Shown here: one piece after another, positions 42,832 to 48,740 of the stretch | Numbering within the stretch: position 1 is the stretch's first letter | Layout of the letters: every line of letters starts with the position of its first letter | Assembly: GCA_031291295.1 (NCBI GenBank) | Contig: JARLJI010000220.1 | Location: 1 to 48,740, forward strand | Direction: 5' to 3' | Source of the DNA: Rhodoferax sp. | GTDB taxonomy: Bacteria > Pseudomonadota > Gammaproteobacteria > Burkholderiales > Burkholderiaceae_C | Length of the DNA: 48,740 nucleotides | The notes under the pieces: generated by a model | The model's input: the letters and a program-made list of their open reading frames with translations, nothing else | Told to the model about the DNA's origin: nothing | Databases searched by the model: none | Translations under genes and position numbers: made by a program

Positions 42832-45800
42832 TCAGGCCACCCGCTTCGCGCCCTGCGGATCGCGCCACTGCACCAGCAATGCATTCCATTGCACGCGCGC
42901 GGCCTTCAGGTGGCGTTCCTTCACATGGCCGTAGCCGCGGATCTGCTCGGGGATGCGTGCGATCTCGACCGCCGTGGCGTGGTTGGCGGCCGTCAAAGAC
43001 TTCAGCGCCTCCTCGATGCTGGCCCGGTACTCGCCAATCAGCGCGCGCTCGGTGCGACGCTCCCCGGTCCTGCCGAAGATGTCGAGTGCGGTGCCGCGCA
43101 ACCCCTTGAGTTTGGCCAGCAGCTTGAAGGCCGTCAGCATGTAGGGGCCGAAGGGCCGCTTTTGCAGTTCGCCCTTGTCGTTGCGCTTGGCGAGCAGCGG
43201 CGGTGCCAGGTGGTAGTTGAGCTTGAAGTCGCCCTCGAACATGCCGTTGATCTTAGCGAGAAAAGCCGTGTCGGTGTGCAGCCGCGCCACCTCGTACTCG
43301 TCCTTGTAGGCCATGAGCTTGAACAGGTAACGCGCCACCGACTCGGCCAGCAGCGTCTTGCCCAGCGCCGACTCGGCCTGGCGCACCTTGTCGACAAAAG
43401 CCCGGTACTGCTTTGCGTAGGCGGCATTCTGGTAGCCGGTCAGGAATTCAACCCGCGTGGCGATCATGTCGTCCAGCGAGGTCCGCTTCTTGAACTCGAT
43501 CACCTGACCCGGCGACGCGAGCGCGGCCACGCTCTGCGGATCGTGCGCGGCGCGCCGGCCCCACTCGAACGCGGCCTTGTTGTTGTCCACCGCCACGGCA
43601 TTGAGTTCGATGGCACGCAGCAGCGCGTCGCGGCCCAGCGGAATCCAGCCCTTTTGCCAGGCGTAGCCCAGCATCATGGGGTTGGTGTAGATGCTGTCAC
43701 CCATCAGTTGGGTGGCGGCCGTGTCGGCATCGAACGCGCCGACACCGGCCACGCCGACGGCCCTGGCAACCTCGCTGGCGCAGTCGTCGCCCGGGTTTTT
43801 CCAGTCGGCGTTATGCACGAACGCCGCGGTCGGCGCACTGTGCGTATTCAGCGCCACATGGGTGCGGCCCTCGCGCATGCGCAGCAGGGTCTCCTTGCCG
43901 GCCGCGACGATCGGGTCGCAGCCGATGATGAGGTCGGCCGCCGCCATGCTCACGCGCGTGGTGCGGATGTCGTCCTGCCGGTTGGCAATCAGCACATGGC
44001 TCCAGGTGGCGCCGCCCTTTTGCGCCAGCCCGCCCGCGTCCTGCGTGACGATGCCCTTGCCCTCCAGGTGCGCGGCCACGCCGAGCAGCTGGCCGATGGT
44101 GATGACGCCGGTGCCGCCGACGCCCGCGACCACGATGCCCCAGACGCCGCCGGGCACATTGCGCGCATCCGGCAGCGCCGGCTCGGGCAGCGCGCCCAGC
44201 TCGAACGGTGACGCGGCCTTGTCCTTGGCCTTCTTCTTGAGCTGGCCGCCCTCGACCGTGACGAAGCTCGGGCAAAAGCCCTTGACGCAGGAGTAGTCCT
44301 TGTTGCAGGTGCTCTGGTTGATCTGGCGCTTGCGCCCGAATTCGGTCTCCAGCGGCTCCACGCTCAGGCAATTGCTCTTCTCGCCGCAGTCGCCGCAGCC
44401 CTCGCACACCAGCTCGTTGATGACCACGCGCTTGGCCGGGTCCACCAGCGTGCCGCGCTTGCGCCGGCGGCGCTTCTCGGTGGCGCAGGTCTGGTCGTAG
44501 ATGATGACCGTGGTGCCCTTGATTTCCCGAAACTCGCGCTGGATGCGGTCGAGCCCGTCGCGCTGTTCGATGGCGATGCCCTCGGGCAGGCCCTTGACCG
44601 TGTCGTACTTCTCGGGCTCGTCCGTGACGATGGTGATCCTGACGGCGCCCTCGGCCCGCATGGACTGGGCGATCTGCACCACCGAGTGCCCTTCGGGGCG
44701 CTCGCCGACCTGCTGGCCGCCGGTCATGGCGACCGCGTCGTTGTAGAGGATCTTGTAGGTGATGTTGACGCCGGCCGCAATGGACTGGCGCACCGCCAGC
44801 AGGCCGCTGTGGAAGTAGGTGCCATCGCCCAGGTTGGCAAAGATGTGCTGGTCGGTGGTGAACGGCTGCTGGCCGACCCAGGGCACGCCCTCGCCGCCCA
44901 TCTGCGTGAAGCCGACCGTGCTGCGGTCCATCCAGGTCGCCATGAAGTGGCAGCCGATGCCGGCCATGGCGCGCGAACCCTCGGGCACCACCGTGCTGGT
45001 GTTGTGCGGGCAGCCTGAGCAGAACCACGGCAGCCGGTCGGCCTTGACCTCCAGCACCTGCATGGAACGCTCCTTGGCCTGCAGGATCGCCAGCTGCGCG
45101 TCGATGCGCGCGGCCATGTCGCCATCGACCCCGAGCTTCTTGAGCCGCTGCGCGATGGCGCTGGCAATCAGCGCGGGCGACAAATCTGCATTGGCACGCA
45201 GCAGCGTGTTGGCGGTCGGATTCGCCATGGACCATTCGCCGCCGCTGAAGTCGCCCTCGCTCTGCTCGCTGAACTTGCCCACCACGTTGGGGCGCACGTC
45301 GGCACGCCAGTTGTAGAGTTCTTCCTTGACCTGGTATTCGATGACCTGACGCTTTTCTTCCACCACCAGGATTTCCTGCAGCCCGGTGGCGAACTCGCGC
45401 GTCAGCTGGGCTTCCAGCGGCCAGACCACGCCGACCTTGTGCAGCCGGATGCCGAGCTGCTGGCAGGCGGCGTCGTCCAGCCCCAGGTCGATCAGCGCCT
45501 GGCGCGTGTCGCTGTAGGCCTTGCCCGAGGCAATCAGGCCAAAGCGGTCGTGCTGGCCCTCGATCACGTTGTAGTTCAGCCGGTTCGCGCGGATGTAGGC
45601 CAGCGCGGCGTACCACTTGTAATGGAACAGGCGCGCTTCCTGCTCGAGTGCGTGGTCGGGCCAGCGGATGTGCAGGCCCCCTAGCGGCATTTCAAAGTCG
45701 GTCGGGATCTTGATCTGCACGCGCTCGGGGTCGATCATGGCCGTGGCGCTGGATTCGACGATCTCCTGGATCGTCTTCATGCCGGCCCAGACGCCCGAGA

Positions 45801-46410
45801 AGCGGCTCATGGCAAAGGCGTGGATGCCCAGGTCCAGGATTTCCTGCACCGTGGCCGGGAAGAACACCGGGAAGCCGCAGGCCTTGAAGATATGGTCGCT
45901 CTGGTGCGCGGCGGTCGAGCTCTTGCTGATGTGGTCGTCGCCGGCCACCGCGATCACGCCGCCAAACTCGGTGGTGCCCGCCATATTGGCATGCTTGAAC
46001 ACGTCGGAGCAGCGGTCCACGCCCGGCCCCTTGCCGTACCAGATGCCGAACACGCCATCAAACTTGTTCGTGCCCGCCGGCGAAAAACCGAGCTGCTGCG
46101 TGCCCCACAACGCGGTGGCGGCCAGCTCCTCGTTCACACCGGGCTGAAACACGATGTTCTGGCTCTTGAGGTACTTGGCCGCCTTGACCAGTGCCTGGTC
46201 GTAGCCGCCCAGCGGCGAGCCGCGGTAGCCGCTGATGAAACCTGCCGTGTTCTTGCCCGCCAGCTGGTCACGCAGGCGCTGCAGCATCGGCAGCTTGACG
46301 AGCGCCTGCACCCCGCTCATGAAGGCGCGGCCGTAGTCCAGCGAGTATTTGTCGTCGAGCGTGACGGTTTCCAGGGCTTTGCGGATGTGTTCGGGCAGCG
46401 GGGCATTCAT
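42832..46410 (-). CDS. Indolepyruvate ferredoxin oxidoreductase, fused alpha-gamma-beta form
   Basis: This very large enzyme (1192 residues) oxidatively decarboxylates aryl or branched 2-oxo acids to acyl-CoA with a ferredoxin-type acceptor. The N-terminal pyrimidine-binding domain (FISGYRGSPLGGYD) is followed by the TPP domain (FCSGCPHNTST, MGGEG, FANLGDGTYFHSG). A ferredoxin-like insert near 665-710 has CEGCGDCG and further cysteines (CNKDYSC, GFCP) for Fe-S clusters. A gamma-type domain (GVGGTGVITIGQLLG, about 770) and a long C-terminal domain complete it. It is transcribed divergently from an Lrp/AsnC regulator. Confidence 0.94.
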   Translation of the reverse strand: MNAPLPEHIRKALETVTLDDKYSLDYGRAFMSGVQALVKLPMLQRLRDQLAGKNTAGFISGYRGSPLGGYDQALVKAAKYLKSQNIVFQPGVNEELAATALWGTQQLGFSPAGTNKFDGVFGIWYGKGPGVDRCSDVFKHANMAGTTEFGGVIAVAGDDHISKSSTAAHQSDHIFKACGFPVFFPATVQEILDLGIHAFAMSRFSGVWAGMKTIQEIVESSATAMIDPERVQIKIPTDFEMPLGGLHIRWPDHALEQEARLFHYKWYAALAYIRANRLNYNVIEGQHDRFGLIASGKAYSDTRQALIDLGLDDAACQQLGIRLHKVGVVWPLEAQLTREFATGLQEILVVEEKRQVIEYQVKEELYNWRADVRPNVVGKFSEQSEGDFSGGEWSMANPTANTLLRANADLSPALIASAIAQRLKKLGVDGDMAARIDAQLAILQAKERSMQVLEVKADRLPWFCSGCPHNTSTVVPEGSRAMAGIGCHFMATWMDRSTVGFTQMGGEGVPWVGQQPFTTDQHIFANLGDGTYFHSGLLAVRQSIAAGVNITYKILYNDAVAMTGGQQVGERPEGHSVVQIAQSMRAEGAVRITIVTDEPEKYDTVKGLPEGIAIEQRDGLDRIQREFREIKGTTVIIYDQTCATEKRRRRKRGTLVDPAKRVVINELVCEGCGDCGEKSNCLSVEPLETEFGRKRQINQSTCNKDYSCVKGFCPSFVTVEGGQLKKKAKDKAASPFELGALPEPALPDARNVPGGVWGIVVAGVGGTGVITIGQLLGVAAHLEGKGIVTQDAGGLAQKGGATWSHVLIANRQDDIRTTRVSMAAADLIIGCDPIVAAGKETLLRMREGRTHVALNTHSAPTAAFVHNADWKNPGDDCASEVARAVGVAGVGAFDADTAATQLMGDSIYTNPMMLGYAWQKGWIPLGRDALLRAIELNAVAVDNNKAAFEWGRRAAHDPQSVAALASPGQVIEFKKRTSLDDMIATRVEFLTGYQNAAYAKQYRAFVDKVRQAESALGKTLLAESVARYLFKLMAYKDEYEVARLHTDTAFLAKINGMFEGDFKLNYHLAPPLLAKRNDKGELQKRPFGPYMLTAFKLLAKLKGLRGTALDIFGRTGERRTERALIGEYRASIEEALKSLTAANHATAVEIARIPEQIRGYGHVKERHLKAARVQWNALLVQWRDPQGAKRVA

Positions 46411-46489
46411 TTTTCGTCAGTCTCCAAAGTTTTGGTCATTCCGGGCACTTTTCTGTCGTCTGCTCTTCTGTGGTGCCCGCGCATCCTCT

Positions 46490-46541
46490 GTCATTCCCGC
46501 GCGGCCTGCCCCCGACTCAGATCGGGGGGCGGGAATCCATC
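46490..46541. repeat. Variant of the GTCATTCCCGCG repeat
   Basis: The sequence starts GTCATTCCCGCG and ends GGCGGGAATCCA like an arm of the repeat at 42741-42817, with an internal hairpin CCCCCGA/TCGGGGG. It lies in the promoter region between the oxidoreductase and its divergent regulator. Confidence 0.65.
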
Positions 46542-46633
46542 GCAAAGTGTATGTCGCAGCGCCAGATAAGTGTTTGCTTTCTTTGCCCGCGAAACGCCTC
46601 TTGAAGAAAGAATCTTGCTTAAAATTCAGATAA

Positions 46634-47131
46634 ATGGAAACCCTCGACAAGTTTGACATCGCCATCCTGCACGAACTGCAAACCGATGGCCGCCTCACCA
46701 ATGCAGAGCTTGCGCACCGCGTGGGCCTGTCAGCCGCGCCGTGCTGGCGCCGCGTGCGCGCGCTGGAAGAGCGCGGCTACATCACCGGCTACCAGGCGGT
46801 GATCGACCGCCACAAGATCGGCCTGGGCGTGCTGGCCTTTGTACGGCTCGACGCCGACCGCAACTCGGGCGACGCCACGCGCCAGCTTGAAGCCGCCATC
46901 AAGAAGCTGCCCGAGGTGATCGCCTGCCACTACATCAGCGGCACAGGCACCTTCGAATTGCAGGTGGTGGCGCAGGACCTGGACAGCTTTTCGCGCTTTG
47001 CGCTGCAAAGCCTGATCAACCTGCCCAACGTCAAGGACATGCACACCAGCTTCTCGCTGGGCGAAGTCAAGGCCCGCAGCGCGCTGCCGCTGGGGCATTT
47101 GAGTGCGGTTACACATGTAACAACAAAGTAA
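46634..47131 (+). CDS. Lrp/AsnC-family regulator beside the indolepyruvate oxidoreductase
   Basis: This 165-residue regulator has the N-terminal helix-turn-helix (FDIAILHELQTDGRLTNAEL, LSAAPCWRRVRALEERGYI) and C-terminal RAM domain (about 70-155, FELQVVAQDLDSFSRFALQSL). Being divergent from the oxidoreductase gene, it likely senses an aromatic or branched amino acid and controls that gene; Lrp-type regulators beside indolepyruvate oxidoreductases are common. The DNA-binding domain differs from the regulator at 14207, so this is a separate paralogue. Confidence 0.92.
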   Translation: METLDKFDIAILHELQTDGRLTNAELAHRVGLSAAPCWRRVRALEERGYITGYQAVIDRHKIGLGVLAFVRLDADRNSGDATRQLEAAIKKLPEVIACHYISGTGTFELQVVAQDLDSFSRFALQSLINLPNVKDMHTSFSLGEVKARSALPLGHLSAVTHVTTK

Positions 47132-47262
47132 TCGTCCGTCTCTCGCCAAAACCTGGCGGCGGCCTCCGTGAAATGCGTCACGAAATCCACCACGATTTTT
47201 GAGATTTCATCTGTAAGTTATTGAAAACGTGTTGTTTTTCTCGTTTTTGAACGTCTTGCGCG

Positions 47263-47292
47263 TTGACCCGTCGCGGGCGCCGCGACTACTAT
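47263..47292 (+). promoter_or_regulatory. Probable sigma-70 promoter of the pilus operon
   Basis: TTGACC (47263-47268) and TACTAT (47287-47292) are separated by 18 bases. Transcription would start near 47299, about 85 bases before the pilin gene. The surroundings are unusually AT-rich for this window. Confidence 0.5.
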
Positions 47293-47305
47293 TCGCCTGC
47301 CCTTG

Positions 47306-47333
47306 AGTAGTACTTCAGTTCTGAGTACTAACT
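47306..47333 (+). promoter_or_regulatory. Inverted repeat in the pilin leader
   Basis: AGTAGTACTTCAG (47306-47318) and CTGAGTACTAACT (47321-47333) form an imperfect inverted repeat with a two-base centre, just after the predicted transcription start. It could be an operator for a dimeric regulator or a 5' stem in the mRNA. Confidence 0.45.
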
Positions 47334-47382
47334 CTGACGACTGAAATCACAACGCGGCTCGCCGCACGAAAGGAAAGTTATT

Positions 47383-47910
47383 ATGAATAAGCAACTTTTT
47401 GCCAAGCTCGCCCTGATTGCCGCCATGGGCGCTATCGGAACCTTTGCTGCCAGCGCCAATGCCGCCACGGCCACGGCGAGCTTCCAGGTCCTGATGACGA
47501 TCCAGAAGAGCTGCTCCGTCACGGCCGGCACTGCCTCGAACATCAGCCTGGGGACAGTCGCCTCCACGGCGACGCCGAACAACGGCAGCAACACCATCAG
47601 CGTGACCTGCTCCAAGACGACCCCCTACAATATCGGCATGCTGCCGTCCGCCGCCAACTCCGGCACCGCCAACGGCACGGGCAACATGACAACGGCGGAT
47701 GCGCTGGCCGGCAACACCGACAAAGTGCCCTACACGCTTTACTCCAATTCCGGCTACACCACGGTGTGGGGCAATACCATTGGGACGAATACGGTGACGA
47801 GCACTGGCACCGGCTTGGCGCAAAGCTTCACCGTGTACGCGCAGAACGTGAATGCCAATTTCACCCCGGACAGCTACGCCGACACGGTGGGCGTGACCGT
47901 GACTTATTGA
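47383..47910 (+). CDS. Csu-type pilin, spore coat U domain protein
   Basis: This 175-residue secreted protein has a clear signal peptide (cleavage after ASANA, about residue 27) and a spore coat U (SCPU) domain: a Cys in QKSCSV paired with one in SVTCSK, and a C-terminal DSYADTVGVTVTY strand ending in an aromatic residue, as expected for donor-strand exchange. Such proteins are major subunits of archaic chaperone-usher pili (Csu), used for attachment and biofilm. GAAAGGAAAG gives a strong ribosome binding site. Eight bases separate it from the chaperone gene. Confidence 0.93.
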   Translation: MNKQLFAKLALIAAMGAIGTFAASANAATATASFQVLMTIQKSCSVTAGTASNISLGTVASTATPNNGSNTISVTCSKTTPYNIGMLPSAANSGTANGTGNMTTADALAGNTDKVPYTLYSNSGYTTVWGNTIGTNTVTSTGTGLAQSFTVYAQNVNANFTPDSYADTVGVTVTY

Positions 47911-47917
47911 GAACACG

Positions 47918-48661
47918 ATGCGACGCCGTTTCCAACGTCGAGTGATCCTGTGGGCAGGCCTTTGGCTCGCCTGCGGCGCCGCGTTCGCCAGCGGCCTGCA
48001 GGTGGCGCCAGTTTCTTTGACGATCAAAGCCAAGGAGAGTGCCGAGGGCCTTTGGCTCAGCAATACCGGCGACAACGTGGTGCATGCCCAAGTGCGGGCC
48101 TACCACTGGACTCAGGAAGGCGGCGCGGACGCGCTGACCGCCTCGCGCGGCCTGGTCATCAGCCCGCCGATGCTGCAACTGGCGGCGTCCGAGCGGCAAC
48201 TGGTGCGGGCCATCCGGCTCGGTGCACCACCCAGCGGCGCCGGCGCGGTAGAAGACGCGTACCGCGTCATCATCGACGAGCTACCGGTCGACAGCGAGGG
48301 CAAAAAAGGGCTGAACTTCGTGCTCCGCTACTCGGTGCCGGTCTTTGTCGAGCCGGCCGGTGCGCCGGCCAGCGCGCCGCAGCTGCAATGGGCGCTGCAC
48401 CGCGAAGGCGACAAGACGGTGCTGGACGTCAGCAACAGCGGCGGCACCCACGCTCAGGTGGCGGACCTGAGTTATACCGATGCCGGCGGCCACCGCACTG
48501 ACGTGGCCAAAGGCCTACTCGGCTACGTGCTGCCCGGCGCGCAGATGCACTGGGCGGTCAAGGCACCGGCCGCAGCGCTGGCCGGCGGTGGCAGCTGGGA
48601 AGCAATGATCAATGGCACGACAGCACCACAGACCATCTCGCTGGCCGATCGCGCTCGCTGA
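47918..48661 (+). CDS. Pilus chaperone, CsuC/PapD-like
   Basis: This periplasmic chaperone of 247 residues has a signal peptide ending near AFASG and two immunoglobulin-like domains. Domain 1 (about 27-145) has VAPVSLTIKAKESAEGLWLSN and the PPMLQLAASERQLVRAIRLG strand that donates residues to pilins; domain 2 (about 150-247) has LDVSNSGGTHAQVADLSYTD. It holds pilin subunits and delivers them to the usher. It lies directly after the pilin and overlaps the usher start by 50 bases. Confidence 0.92.
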   Translation: MRRRFQRRVILWAGLWLACGAAFASGLQVAPVSLTIKAKESAEGLWLSNTGDNVVHAQVRAYHWTQEGGADALTASRGLVISPPMLQLAASERQLVRAIRLGAPPSGAGAVEDAYRVIIDELPVDSEGKKGLNFVLRYSVPVFVEPAGAPASAPQLQWALHREGDKTVLDVSNSGGTHAQVADLSYTDAGGHRTDVAKGLLGYVLPGAQMHWAVKAPAAALAGGGSWEAMINGTTAPQTISLADRAR

Positions 48662-48740
48662 GGTCCTGCTGCTGCACGCTTTGCTGAACGGCGCGGCGCA
48701 GGCCGCGGACGCCGACAGCGCCGGGGCCGGGCCGGCCCCC
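48612..48740 (+). CDS. Fimbrial outer-membrane usher, N-terminus only
   Basis: An ATG at 48612 inside the chaperone gene opens a frame, MARQHHRPSRWPIALAEVLL, with a signal-peptide-like hydrophobic stretch ending near GAAQAAD, and runs off the window after 43 codons. In Csu-type operons the usher follows the chaperone, so this is most likely its beginning. No conserved usher domain is visible yet, so the call rests on position and signal peptide. Confidence 0.6.
   Translation, partial: MARQHHRPSRWPIALAEVLLLHALLNGAAQAADADSAGAGPAP

Noticed and set aside
1..48740. tRNA or rRNA genes
   Set aside because: I saw no cloverleaf-like intergenic sequence or conserved rRNA segment; gaps are short and explained by promoters and repeats.

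Overview
The window is GC-rich, densely coded bacterial chromosome. It most likely comes from a Comamonadaceae member (Burkholderiales, Betaproteobacteria), in the range of Polaromonas, Rhodoferax or Acidovorax. The evidence is gene order (pgk, pyk, fba, purC, purE, purK, tsaC in one direction; yajC-secD-secF-DUF1631; tsaB-rimI-uracil-DNA glycosylase), the protein families present, and a family of short palindromic repeats of a kind I associate with this group from memory. I see no rRNA, tRNA, CRISPR array, insertion sequence or prophage. About 48 protein genes are recognisable. The first (ssb) and last (a pilus usher) are cut by the window edges.

Layout. 1-5968: ssb reading out of the window, then a YajR-like exporter, uvrA and an EamA permease. 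6018-10073: pyrF, a second EamA permease, a short-chain dehydrogenase and an Nramp-family transporter. 10074-12534: an EF-G-like GTPase followed by a broken TMEM175-type channel gene. 12776-14674: D-amino acid dehydrogenase with a divergent Lrp-type regulator. 14712-17272: tsaB-rimI-udg plus DUF1810. 17353-19780: PBP4-type DacB and a lipoprotein of the SGNH fold. 19858-28572: central metabolism, with purine synthesis (purC, purE, purK) and glycolysis (fba, pyk, pgk), plus Sua5-type TsaC and the co-chaperone YbbN/CnoX on the opposite strand. 28658-31790: azlC-azlD, fmt, a BamE-like lipoprotein and def. 31984-35043: LysM protein, dprA, smg. 35169-40794: yajC-secD-secF-DUF1631. 40956-42672: a cobalt-type nitrile hydratase operon (alpha, beta, activator). 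42832-47131: fused indolepyruvate ferredoxin oxidoreductase with a divergent Lrp/AsnC regulator. 47383 to the end: an archaic (Csu-like) chaperone-usher pilus operon.

Most of the window is housekeeping, but several things stand out. A roughly 55-60 bp palindromic element occurs nine times. Seven copies lie inside protein-coding sequence, usually in one preferred reading frame per orientation, and two more supply the stop codon of their host gene. UvrA has Arg in place of the near-invariant Walker A Gly before Lys in its first ATPase site. The SGNH lipoprotein lacks the catalytic Ser, Asn and His. The EF-G-like protein lacks the catalytic His of the DTPGH motif. The Nramp homologue lacks the canonical metal-binding DPGN and MPH motifs. 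fba and pyk share an upstream TTGGTAAC motif, present as an 11-bp-period tandem before fba.
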